Source of the DNA: Treponema sp.
GTDB lineage: Bacteria; Spirochaetota; Spirochaetia; Treponematales; Breznakiellaceae
DNA length: 26,310 bases
NCBI GenBank assembly: GCA_031264395.1
Contig: JAISEB010000169.1
Coordinates: 1-26,310, forward strand
Direction of reading: 5' to 3'
The notes beneath the pieces were generated by a model that was not told the DNA's origin, searched no databases, and saw only the letters and a program-made list of their open reading frames with translations. A program made the position numbers and the translations under genes. Below, piece by piece: positions 5,699-13,098 of this stretch; positions within the stretch are counted from its first letter, which is position 1; each line of letters starts with the position of its first letter.

Positions 5699-6777
5699 TG
5701 TTTCTGGAATTCATTTATCCGCTGGTAAAGTTCTTTACCCCGTTTAACGTCTTCATGTATTTGACGTTCCGGGGCGCTTACGCCGCCCTTACCACCCTGC
5801 TCATCTGTTTCATGCTGGGTCCCCGCGTCATCGAGATGCTGCGGAGCCTTAAAGTCGGCCAGTCGGTGCGGCCGGACGGACCTGAAACGCACCTTCGCAA
5901 GTCGGGGACTCCCACGATGGGCGGGGTGTTTATCATCTTTTCGGTGCTCATCTCCATGCTGCTCTGGATGGATGTGGGAAGCTGGAAGGTGTGGCTTGTG
6001 CTGGGGGCCTTTGTTTCCCTTTCGGTAATAGGCTTTGCCGACGATTACCTCAAGGTGATCCGGCATAATTCCGCCGGGCTTCCGGCCTGGGGGAAACTCG
6101 CGGGCCAGTTTGCCGTGGCCGCCGCGGTGACGCTGATACTCTATTTTTCAGGCGGGGAGAATGTTACGTTACTGTACATCCCCTTCTTCAAGAACGCCGT
6201 CGTGGATCTCGGTTTCCTGTGGGTGCCCTTCGGGATGCTCCTCATTGTAGGCGACTCAAACGCGGTGAATTTCTCCGACGGGCTTGACGGGCTTCTGGCG
6301 GGACTGCTTATTCTGGTGTTCATGACCCTCGCGATCCTTACGTATATTTCGGGGCGGATCGACTACTCCTCGTACCTGGGCATCCCCTACATACCGGATG
6401 CCGGGGAGTTAACCGTGTTCTGTCTGGCGGTGGTCGGGGCCTGCGTGGGCTTCCTCTGGTTTAACGCGCATCCCGCCGAAGTTTTCATGGGCGATGTCGG
6501 AAGCCTTTCGCTGGGGGGCGTGGTCGCGGTCATTTCCCTTGTCATAAAAAAGGAGGCGCTCTGCCTCGTCGTGGGGGGGGTTTTCCTGCTGGAGATTGCC
6601 TCGGTTATCATACAGGTGCTTTTCTTCAAACTGCGGAAGAAACGGGTGTTCAAAATGGCGCCCCTTCATCATCACTTTGAACTGTCAGGCTGGGCGGAAA
6701 CGAAAGTCGTGATCCGGTTCTGGATACTTGGGGGGCTTTTTGCCATCATAGCCCTTTCGACGCTGAAAATTCAGTAG
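5698..6777 (+). CDS. mraY: MraY, phospho-N-acetylmuramoyl-pentapeptide transferase
   Basis: MraY transfers phospho-MurNAc-pentapeptide to undecaprenyl phosphate in the inner membrane, making lipid I. The 359-residue polytopic protein keeps all landmark motifs: YLTFRG (21-26), GTPTMGG (70-76), GFADDYLKV with the catalytic Asp pair (115-116), NAVNFSDGLDGL (188-199), FMGDVGSLSLGG (263-274) and the PLHHHFE box (322-328). I chose GTG 5698, whose first base is the last base of the murF TAG. It gives a protein starting FLEFIYPLVKFF that lines up with the E. coli N-terminus and has GGGAGGGG upstream. An in-frame ATG at 5650 would add 16 residues coming from murF sequence. The size is standard for the family. 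Confidence 0.95.
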   Translation: MFLEFIYPLVKFFTPFNVFMYLTFRGAYAALTTLLICFMLGPRVIEMLRSLKVGQSVRPDGPETHLRKSGTPTMGGVFIIFSVLISMLLWMDVGSWKVWLVLGAFVSLSVIGFADDYLKVIRHNSAGLPAWGKLAGQFAVAAAVTLILYFSGGENVTLLYIPFFKNAVVDLGFLWVPFGMLLIVGDSNAVNFSDGLDGLLAGLLILVFMTLAILTYISGRIDYSSYLGIPYIPDAGELTVFCLAVVGACVGFLWFNAHPAEVFMGDVGSLSLGGVVAVISLVIKKEALCLVVGGVFLLEIASVIIQVLFFKLRKKRVFKMAPLHHHFELSGWAETKVVIRFWILGGLFAIIALSTLKIQ

Positions 6778-6785
6778 GTAAAAAA

Positions 6786-7955
6786 ATGTACGGAATAGAC
6801 GCGGAAAAAACGGTAAACGCTTCCCGTGTGCATGAAGATCACGTTCTTGCCGCCAGCGTTCTTCTGCTTGCGGGGACAGGCCTCCTCACATTGTATTCTT
6901 CCTCCTACGCGTTCGCCGAACGTTTCTTTTCGGACGGGCTCTACTTCTTTTCGCGCCAGGCCCTGCTTGGGGCGGCGGGCCTCCTCTTTTTCTTCATCGC
7001 TTCCCGTGTGCGTCTCGAGCGGGTGCGGGCCCTTGTACGGCCCCTCCTCCTGGGAGGGATCATCCTCTGCGCCCTTACCTTCGTTCCCGGCATAGGGGTA
7101 ACGAGGAACGGGGCAAGCCGGTGGGTGCACCTGGGAGGCTGGACGTACCAGCCTTCGGAATTTATCAAGCTGGTTCTTCCCCTGTACCTGGCCCACATCT
7201 TCGACAAGAAACAGAACGAGATGGAATCCTTTACGGCGAGCGTACTTCCCCCGGTGCTGGTAACGGCCCTCTTTTTTGTGCTGATCTATCTTCAGAACAA
7301 TTTTTCTACCGCGGTCTTCATAGCGGTAAACGCCCTTGTCATGTTTTTCCTCGCGGGAGTAAAACTCAGATATTTTTTCGCCGCGGTCGTCATGCTGCTT
7401 CCCCTGTCGAGCCTTCTTATCCTTACGAGGGAGCACAGGCTGAGGCGGCTTATCAGTTTCCTCTGGCCGGGGTGGGAACCCCAGGGCGCGGGTTTTCAGG
7501 TCCGCTCTTCCCTTCTTACCATAGGATCGGGCGGCTTCTGGGGCAAGGGCATAGGCCAGGGAACGCGGAAAATAGCAAGCGTTCCCGAGGTACATTCGGA
7601 TTTTATTTTTTCATCGTTTGCCGAGGAATCGGGTTTTTTGGGGGTGCTTTTCTTTTTCATCCTCTTTGGAATTTTCGCCGTTCTGGGGTACCGCGCGGCG
7701 GAAAGATCCGAATCAGTTTTTACGCGGCTTCTGGTTTCGGGTCTTGTAACCACCATCCTTTCGCAGGCCCTGCTCAACGTGGCGGTGGCCGCGGGGGTGC
7801 TTCCGGCGACGGGGATACCGCTTCCGTTCTTTTCGGCCGGAGGATCTTCCCTTGCCACGACGCTCCTGGTTTCAGGGCTCATCGTCAACGTGGCGCGGCG
7901 GAACCAGAGGCGCGCAGGGGCGGACGCGCGGGGGGAGGTCCGGAATGCAGGGTGA
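6786..7955 (+). CDS. ftsW: FtsW, SEDS-family septal peptidoglycan glycosyltransferase
   Basis: A 389-residue polytopic SEDS protein with about ten hydrophobic segments. Signature stretches include TLYSSSYAF near residue 35, GASRWVHLGGWTYQPSEFIK (the W-x-x-L-G-x-x-x-x-QPSE motif), GSGGFWGKGIGQG and the C-terminal TGIPLPFFSAGGSSL. FtsW polymerises lipid II at the septum with a partner class B PBP. RodA is the closest alternative, and position in the dcw cluster with ftsQAZ favours FtsW. The partner FtsI is not in this cluster. The ATG at 6786 is preceded by an AGG overlapping the mraY stop. The end overlaps the ftsQ start by 11 bases. Outer residues 1-15 are hydrophilic and cytoplasmic. Confidence 0.92.
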   Translation: MYGIDAEKTVNASRVHEDHVLAASVLLLAGTGLLTLYSSSYAFAERFFSDGLYFFSRQALLGAAGLLFFFIASRVRLERVRALVRPLLLGGIILCALTFVPGIGVTRNGASRWVHLGGWTYQPSEFIKLVLPLYLAHIFDKKQNEMESFTASVLPPVLVTALFFVLIYLQNNFSTAVFIAVNALVMFFLAGVKLRYFFAAVVMLLPLSSLLILTREHRLRRLISFLWPGWEPQGAGFQVRSSLLTIGSGGFWGKGIGQGTRKIASVPEVHSDFIFSSFAEESGFLGVLFFFILFGIFAVLGYRAAERSESVFTRLLVSGLVTTILSQALLNVAVAAGVLPATGIPLPFFSAGGSSLATTLLVSGLIVNVARRNQRRAGADARGEVRNAG

Positions 7956-8766
7956 TTTTATTTATTCCGAAGACGTTGTTTCCGTAAAGGCTTCCCCGGT
8001 GCGCCTTGGAAAAGGGCTTAAACGGCTCATAATGGCCGCCGCCCTTGTCATTGCCGCGGAACTGGTCTGGCTTTTTGCCGTGAGTCCCTGCATGCCCCTT
8101 GAGGAAGTCGAGGTGAACGCCTTTCCCGGCATGGACAGGGAGACGGTTCTTTCCCTTGCCGGTATAGGCGGCAGGTCTTCCTGGTTTACCGTAGACGCTT
8201 CCCGCGCGGAACGGGAACTGGAGAAACACTACATGGTTGAAAAGGCCAGAGTGTTGAAGCGTTTCCCCGACAGGGTAAAGATCTTCCTTAACCCCCGCGT
8301 TCCGGCCGCCATGGCCCTTCTTTCGGACGGAGGCAGGACCGTTCCCGTCTACTTTGACCGGAACGGCGTCATCATCGGCGTCGGGACCATGGAGGCTTCC
8401 CCCCCTCTTCCCATTCTGTCGGGAATGGTCATGGACAGGGCCCCCGTTCCGGGCATGAGGCTTCCCGCCGTATTCAGCCCGCTTCTTGAAAACATCGAAA
8501 AAATAAGCGCCGGGGCGCCTGAACTGCTGGAAGCCATCTCCGAGATACACATAAACAGGAAGCCTTTTGACGGCTTTGATCTTATTCTCTATCCGGTACA
8601 TAATCCGGTAAGGGTTCGTCTTGAAAGCGGTATAAACGAGGATACCCTCCGCTATGTGCTGCTTATGATAGACGTGTTCCGGTCAAGGCGCGCGGAACTG
8701 GAGGAAATTGATTTCAGGACCGCGACCGCGTCCTATACGATGAAGGAGGCCTCCCCTGGCGAATGA
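7945..8766 (+). CDS. ftsQ: FtsQ/DivIB division protein with POTRA domain
   Basis: FtsQ is a bitopic divisome scaffold. The 273-residue protein has a basic cytoplasmic N-terminus, one membrane helix (about 28-46) and then a periplasmic POTRA domain (51-120: PLEEVEVNAFPGMDRETVLS, ending in KRFPDRVKIFLNPRVPAAM). A beta-rich FtsQ-type domain follows (VYFDRNGVIIG, residues 136-146). The start is ATG 7945, because GGAGGT (7934-7939) stands five bases before it. The frame is open further upstream but only inside ftsW. Its last codons hold the ribosome binding site and start of ftsA. Length and layout are normal for FtsQ/DivIB. Confidence 0.88.
   Translation: MQGDFIYSEDVVSVKASPVRLGKGLKRLIMAAALVIAAELVWLFAVSPCMPLEEVEVNAFPGMDRETVLSLAGIGGRSSWFTVDASRAERELEKHYMVEKARVLKRFPDRVKIFLNPRVPAAMALLSDGGRTVPVYFDRNGVIIGVGTMEASPPLPILSGMVMDRAPVPGMRLPAVFSPLLENIEKISAGAPELLEAISEIHINRKPFDGFDLILYPVHNPVRVRLESGINEDTLRYVLLMIDVFRSRRAELEEIDFRTATASYTMKEASPGE
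8743..8749 (+). promoter_or_regulatory. Ribosome binding site that points to a CTG start for ftsA
   Basis: AAGGAGG is a full anti-16S match located inside the end of ftsQ. The only plausible in-frame initiator at the right distance is CTG 8756-8758, six bases downstream. The next candidate, GTG 8777, is 27 bases away and lacks a ribosome binding site of its own. Confidence 0.6.
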
Positions 8767-10012
8767 CGATTTAGTCGTGGGGCTTGATGTCGGCACGACC
8801 AAGGTGTGCGCCGTCATAGGCGAGCGCAGTGAAAACGGAAATCTCGAAATTACCGGAGTGGGCCATTCTGTCTCCACGGGGCTGCGCAAGGGAGTCGTGG
8901 TGAATATAGAGGCCACGCTCCGTTCCGTGTCCCAGGCCATAGAGGCCGCCGAGATGCGCAGCGGCCGCGAAGTGCACTCCTGCTGGACGGGGATAGGCGG
9001 CAGCCACATCGAAGGCATCCATTCCCGGGGCGTGGTTACCGTGGCGGGGAGGAACAGGGATGAAACAAGGGAGATAGGGCAGGACGACATTAACAGGGTC
9101 CTGGAAGTGGCGCGGGGGGTGGTGATTCCCCTGGACCGCCAGATCCTTACCGTGATACCCCAGAGCTACATTGTTGACAACCAGAAGGGAATACGGGACC
9201 CCCTGGACATGATAGGGATGCGCCTTGAATCCGAGGTGCACATTATCACCTGTTCGGCGACGAGCGCCGGCAACCTTATTAAATGCGTTAATCGCGCCGG
9301 GTTTATGGTAAACGATCTGATTCTCCAGTCCCTTGCCTCGGGCAGGGCCGTGCTTACCGAGGAAGAAAGGGACATGGGGGTTGCCCTTATCGATTTCGGC
9401 GGGGGAACCACCGATCTTCTTGTCTACTGCGAAGGGGCCCCCTATTCCACCGCCACCGTACCGGCGGGCGGAACGCAGGTAACAAGCGACATCTCCATTC
9501 TTAACCACATCTCTTTTGAGAACGCGGAAAAAATAAAACGCGAGGCGGGGTGCTGCTGGGAAGGGCTGCTTGAGGAAGATTCCGAGGTTATCGTGCCGGG
9601 CGTGGGAAGCCGCCCGCCCCAGGCCATACCCAGGTCCCACATCCTTGCCGTCATAAAGCCCCGCGTGGAGGAGATCTTCAAGATGGTCAAGGAGCGTCTT
9701 GACGCCCTGGCCCTGTCCCGGCCGCTGGGAGGCGGCGTGGTGCTGACAGGCGGCGGCGCGCTGCTGCCGGGAACGGCGGAACTTGCCCAGGAGATTTTTT
9801 CCCTTCCGGTACGGACGGGATTTCCCCTGGGTGTGGACGGGCTTTCCGGGGAATTTGCCAGCCCTGTCTATGCCGCGGCGGTAGGGCTTGTGCTTGAAGG
9901 CGGCGACCGGGAACTCAGGGGCGGGGACCGCGCCTCTCCCCGTTCGGGGGACAAGGGACAGGCCGATTTGTTCGGAAAACTCAAGGAATGGCTTGCGAAA
10001 GAATTTTTCTAG
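8756..10012 (+). CDS. ftsA: FtsA, actin-like membrane anchor for FtsZ, probably starting at CTG
   Basis: FtsA tethers FtsZ to the membrane and recruits later divisome proteins. From CTG 8756 it has 418 residues. The ATPase core shows the phosphate-1 loop VGLDVGTTKVCAVIGE (8-23), phosphate-2 IDFGGGTTD (212-220) and the adenosine loop VVLTGGGALLPG. A Gly/Arg/Asp-rich linker leads to the C-terminal amphipathic helix LFGKLKEWLAKEFF, the membrane-targeting sequence. The CTG start keeps the residues ANDDLV, which form the first strand of the actin fold. Starting at GTG 8777 would begin at GLDVGTT and lose most of that strand. It overlaps the ftsQ end by 11 bases. ftsZ follows after 40 bases. Confidence 0.93.
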   Translation: MANDDLVVGLDVGTTKVCAVIGERSENGNLEITGVGHSVSTGLRKGVVVNIEATLRSVSQAIEAAEMRSGREVHSCWTGIGGSHIEGIHSRGVVTVAGRNRDETREIGQDDINRVLEVARGVVIPLDRQILTVIPQSYIVDNQKGIRDPLDMIGMRLESEVHIITCSATSAGNLIKCVNRAGFMVNDLILQSLASGRAVLTEEERDMGVALIDFGGGTTDLLVYCEGAPYSTATVPAGGTQVTSDISILNHISFENAEKIKREAGCCWEGLLEEDSEVIVPGVGSRPPQAIPRSHILAVIKPRVEEIFKMVKERLDALALSRPLGGGVVLTGGGALLPGTAELAQEIFSLPVRTGFPLGVDGLSGEFASPVYAAAVGLVLEGGDRELRGGDRASPRSGDKGQADLFGKLKEWLAKEFF

Positions 10013-10052
10013 CGTGTTTTTTGCGGGGGATAAAAAAGATTTGGGAGGAAAC

Positions 10053-11411
10053 ATGAACATTTTTGACGTGCGTGAAGAAGAAGTGGGATTCTGGCCCGGG
10101 GGGGGATGGCCTGTAAAGACGGGCGCCGCGCAGTCCCTGTTTCAGGGAGAGCCGGGGCGCTCCACGTTAACGGCGCCCGCCTATGCCGGGGAAACTTCTT
10201 CCCCGGAGGCGGATTCGTTCGGGAAGGCCGCGCCGAGGAAATCCTGTGACGCGGTTCCTGTCGTCATCAAGGTGATTGGCACCGGAGGCGGCGGTTCAAA
10301 CGCCGTGGACCGCATGATAGAAAGCGGCCTTGGGGGGGTCACTTTCATAGCGGTCAACACCGACGTGCAGGATCTTAACAAAAACACGGCCGAAAACAAA
10401 CTGCAGATCGGGGTAAGCCTGACAGGCGGCCGCGGCGCGGGGGGAGATCCGGCCAGAGGGAGAAAGGCCGCCGAAGAAGACAGGGGAAAAATACAGGAAG
10501 CCGTCGGCGGCGCCCACATGGTCTTTATAACGGCCGGCATGGGGGGCGGCACCGGCACGGGTTCGGCGCCCGTTATCGCCCAGACCGCGAGGGACGCGGG
10601 GGCCCTTACCGTCGGCGTGGTTACCAAACCCTTTACCTACGAGGGCCGCTACAAGATGTCCCTTGCCGAAGAGGGAATCAGGGAACTGCGGAACGCCGTC
10701 GACTCTCTCATCATCATTCCCAACGAAAAGGTTATCTGCCAGGTGGAAGCGGACACCCCCCTCAAAGAAACGCTCCTCAAGGTTGACGAGGTGCTCCGCC
10801 AGGGCATCGAGGGCATTTCCGAGATGATCACCAAGGTTGGGGTTATCAACATTGATTTCGCCGACGTTCTGGCCGTCATGAAGGATCAGAAGGACGCCCT
10901 CATGGGCATAGGTTACGGCGAGGGTAAAGGCAGGGGCGTCGCCGCCGCCGTGGCCGCCATTAACAACCCCCTGCTCGAAGGCGTGTCCATGACGGGGGCG
11001 AAAAACCTTCTGGTCAACGTCATAGGCGGCGAGGATCTTTCCATGCTGGAAGTCAAAGAGATCATGGACCGCCTCAAGAGCACCGCGGACGACAATGTCC
11101 GCATTACCCACGGCGTACGCATCGATCCCGAAATGAAGGACGGGATCAAGGTGACGGTTGTCGCCACCGGCTTCAAGACCGCGGACGCCAATCCCCGCGC
11201 CGATTCCCCCGAGGCGGAGAAGACCGAGAAGAAGGGGGAGTTTATCTCCAGCGAGGAGTGGAGCACGATGTACGAAAAGACCTTCCTTGCCCACAGGAAC
11301 GCCTGCGACGGGGACATAGACGTTCCCACGATAATCCGGGACAGGAAGCAGTACGCCCGCGAAACGCCGGAGGAAAAACCGGAAGAGAAGCTTCAGTCTC
11401 ATGAGCGGTGA
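10053..11411 (+). CDS. ftsZ: FtsZ, tubulin-like division ring GTPase with long N-terminal extension
   Basis: FtsZ polymerises with GTP into the division ring. The 452-residue protein has the core starting at IKVIGTGGGGSNAV (from residue 72), the tubulin signature GGGTGTGSAP (164-173), the T7 loop NIDFADV and a variable linker. It also has a C-terminal peptide, DIDVPTIIRDRK, that would bind FtsA. Two things are unusual. About 70 residues precede the core where roughly 10-20 are common, with little predicted structure (Gly/Pro/Ser-rich). The FtsA-binding peptide is followed by 18 more charged residues instead of ending the protein. ATG 10053 follows GGGAGG (10043-10048). The frame extends upstream into ftsA sequence, which I excluded. 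Its end overlaps xerC by 11 bases. Confidence 0.95.
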   Translation: MNIFDVREEEVGFWPGGGWPVKTGAAQSLFQGEPGRSTLTAPAYAGETSSPEADSFGKAAPRKSCDAVPVVIKVIGTGGGGSNAVDRMIESGLGGVTFIAVNTDVQDLNKNTAENKLQIGVSLTGGRGAGGDPARGRKAAEEDRGKIQEAVGGAHMVFITAGMGGGTGTGSAPVIAQTARDAGALTVGVVTKPFTYEGRYKMSLAEEGIRELRNAVDSLIIIPNEKVICQVEADTPLKETLLKVDEVLRQGIEGISEMITKVGVINIDFADVLAVMKDQKDALMGIGYGEGKGRGVAAAVAAINNPLLEGVSMTGAKNLLVNVIGGEDLSMLEVKEIMDRLKSTADDNVRITHGVRIDPEMKDGIKVTVVATGFKTADANPRADSPEAEKTEKKGEFISSEEWSTMYEKTFLAHRNACDGDIDVPTIIRDRKQYARETPEEKPEEKLQSHER

Positions 11412-12330
11412 CGATCTCCTGGAACGGTTCCACGCGCGCCTTGCCGCGCTGGAAAGGCGGTCTCTGCTTACCGCCGGGACCTATTGTTTTGAAATTCGCC
11501 GTTTCCTTGAGTTCCTCGGTGAAAAGGGGCTTGCGGCCGCTTCCGCCGGGACCGCGGACTTGACGGAGTATCTGGAAAGGCGGCGCGCCAAAGACGGCAT
11601 AGACTCCGCGTCCGCCGCCAAGGCTGTGTCTTCCCTTCGTTCCTTTTTCCGTTTTCTTTCCGATGAGGGAATGAGGGAGGATAATCCCGCCATGATTCTG
11701 GAACCGCCCCGGCGGAAGGGGCGTCTTCCGGGCGCTATTGAAAGCGAAGAGGCGGCCCGTATCCTTGACGCCGTCGATACCTCGACGCCGCTGGGAATAC
11801 GCGACAGGGCCCTTTACTCCCTTATCTATCAGGCGGGGCTGCGGGTTTCCGAGGCGGCGGGCCTTAACGTGCGCGATCTGGAATTGTCAGGCGAAGGCGG
11901 TTCGGCGCGGGTACGGGGCAAGGGCGGAAAAGAGCGCCTTGTGATCTTCGGCCCCGGCGCCGCGCACTGGCTCAGGCGTTATCTGTCGGAAAGCCGCCCC
12001 CGCCTTGCCGGCCGCGGGAATGCGGCGGCTCTTTTTATCTCAAGATCGGGAAAGCGGCTTTCCCGCAAGGGAATGTGGAAAAACTATGTTCCCCTCGCGG
12101 GAATGGCGGGGGCCCCTTCCCGGCTGCACGCGCTGCGGCACACGTTTGCCACGGAACTTCTTGAGGGCGGGGCCGATCTCCGTTCCGTTCAGGAACTTCT
12201 GGGGCATTCGGATCTGTCCACCACCCAGATCTACACCCATGTAAACGCTTCGTTTTTAAGGGAAAGCCACCGGCGTTTCATGCCGAAACTGGCCCTTTCC
12301 CGGACGGCAAAGAAAGACGGAAAGGAATAA
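11401..12330 (+). CDS. xerC: Tyrosine recombinase, XerC-type
   Basis: A 309-residue tyrosine site-specific recombinase. The N-terminal SAM-like domain (1-100) binds the core site. The catalytic domain keeps the full set: Arg148 (AGLRVSE), Lys174 (GKGGKER), His243 and Arg246 (HALRHTFATE), His269 (LGHSDLSTT) and the nucleophile Tyr278 (TTQIYTHV). XerC with XerD resolves chromosome dimers at dif during division. The name XerC is given by position; a second recombinase gene at 16380 is called XerD, and the two could be swapped. It overlaps ftsZ by 11 bases, which ties recombinase expression to division genes. No strong ribosome binding site is seen ahead of ATG 11401, so coupling to ftsZ translation is likely. 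Confidence 0.85.
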   Translation: MSGDDLLERFHARLAALERRSLLTAGTYCFEIRRFLEFLGEKGLAAASAGTADLTEYLERRRAKDGIDSASAAKAVSSLRSFFRFLSDEGMREDNPAMILEPPRRKGRLPGAIESEEAARILDAVDTSTPLGIRDRALYSLIYQAGLRVSEAAGLNVRDLELSGEGGSARVRGKGGKERLVIFGPGAAHWLRRYLSESRPRLAGRGNAAALFISRSGKRLSRKGMWKNYVPLAGMAGAPSRLHALRHTFATELLEGGADLRSVQELLGHSDLSTTQIYTHVNASFLRESHRRFMPKLALSRTAKKDGKE

Positions 12331-12345
12331 GGGCGGGAAGGAACC

Positions 12346-13098
12346 ATGAAAATTAAAAAAGACGTTGTAACGGGGCTTGTTGCCGTTGCTCTTATCGCCC
12401 TTGGAATTTACGGCTTTTACCGTTATGACAAGTCGAAGTCCCACGGCGAACTGGCGCGGCGTATCGCCGAAATAAGCCCAAGGGGCGGGCCGCCCGAAAC
12501 CATTGAAGGGCTCAAGGCGGCCATTGCCGCTTACGAGGCCCAGATTGAGCTTAACATCAAGGAAGCGGGCCAAACCGGGGTGTACTGGAAGATACTCGCC
12601 ACCCGTTACGCGGACCGGGGCATGCACCGCGACGCGCTGTACGCGCTGGAACAGGCGGTACGTTATAACGCCGAAGATCCGGCGCTTTATTACCTTACCG
12701 GCGTGTCGGCGGCATTCGCGGCCAAGTCCTCGCTTGATTTTCCCGGCTCAAACGGGGAAGAGTCCAGGGCCCGCTACTTCGCCCTTGCCGAGGACGCCTA
12801 CAAGAGGGCCATAGCCTTTGATGAAAGTTACGCGCGGCCCCGTTACGGCCTGGGCGTCCTCTATGTTTTTGAGCTTGAAAGGCCGGCCGAGGCCATACCG
12901 CAGCTTGAGCGCTACCTCCAGCTTATGAGCAGCGACGTCGGCGCCATGTTCGCCCTGGCGCGGGCCTTTTATGTAACAGGCCGGAACACCATGGCGGCGG
13001 AACTGTACGACCGTATCATCTCCGTATCGAAGGATGAATCCGTAAGGGAAGAAGCCCGGAAAAACAGGGAAATTGTTTTGGGAAGCGTCTATGACTAG
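12346..13098 (+). CDS. Membrane-anchored TPR protein
   Basis: A 250-residue protein with a basic start (MKIKKDVV), one hydrophobic helix (about 8-25) and then a soluble part built of tetratricopeptide-like helical repeats. Clear repeat segments are YWKILATRYADRGMHRDALY with a following helix, ALYYLTGVSAAF, and AEDAYKRAIAFDESYARPRY with GLGVLYVFELERPAEAIPQL. TPR proteins act as scaffolds, so it may sit on the outer face of the inner membrane with divisome or envelope partners; that is inference. GGAAGGA stands just before ATG 12346. Its end overlaps the dprA start by eight bases. I do not recognise a named orthologue. Confidence 0.75.
   Translation: MKIKKDVVTGLVAVALIALGIYGFYRYDKSKSHGELARRIAEISPRGGPPETIEGLKAAIAAYEAQIELNIKEAGQTGVYWKILATRYADRGMHRDALYALEQAVRYNAEDPALYYLTGVSAAFAAKSSLDFPGSNGEESRARYFALAEDAYKRAIAFDESYARPRYGLGVLYVFELERPAEAIPQLERYLQLMSSDVGAMFALARAFYVTGRNTMAAELYDRIISVSKDESVREEARKNREIVLGSVYD

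Noticed and set aside
7121..7987. Plus-strand 288-codon frame inside ftsW
   Set aside because: Out of frame with the clearly conserved SEDS protein; the product is Gly/Arg/Pro-rich without membrane segments.
8771..10060. 429-codon antisense open frame opposite ftsA
   Set aside because: GC-rich codon bias leaves the complementary strand free of stops. The translation is low-complexity and the plus-strand FtsA motifs are decisive.
10296..11402. Long antisense frame opposite ftsZ
   Set aside because: It is a shadow of the conserved FtsZ frame, with no ribosome binding site or recognisable domain.
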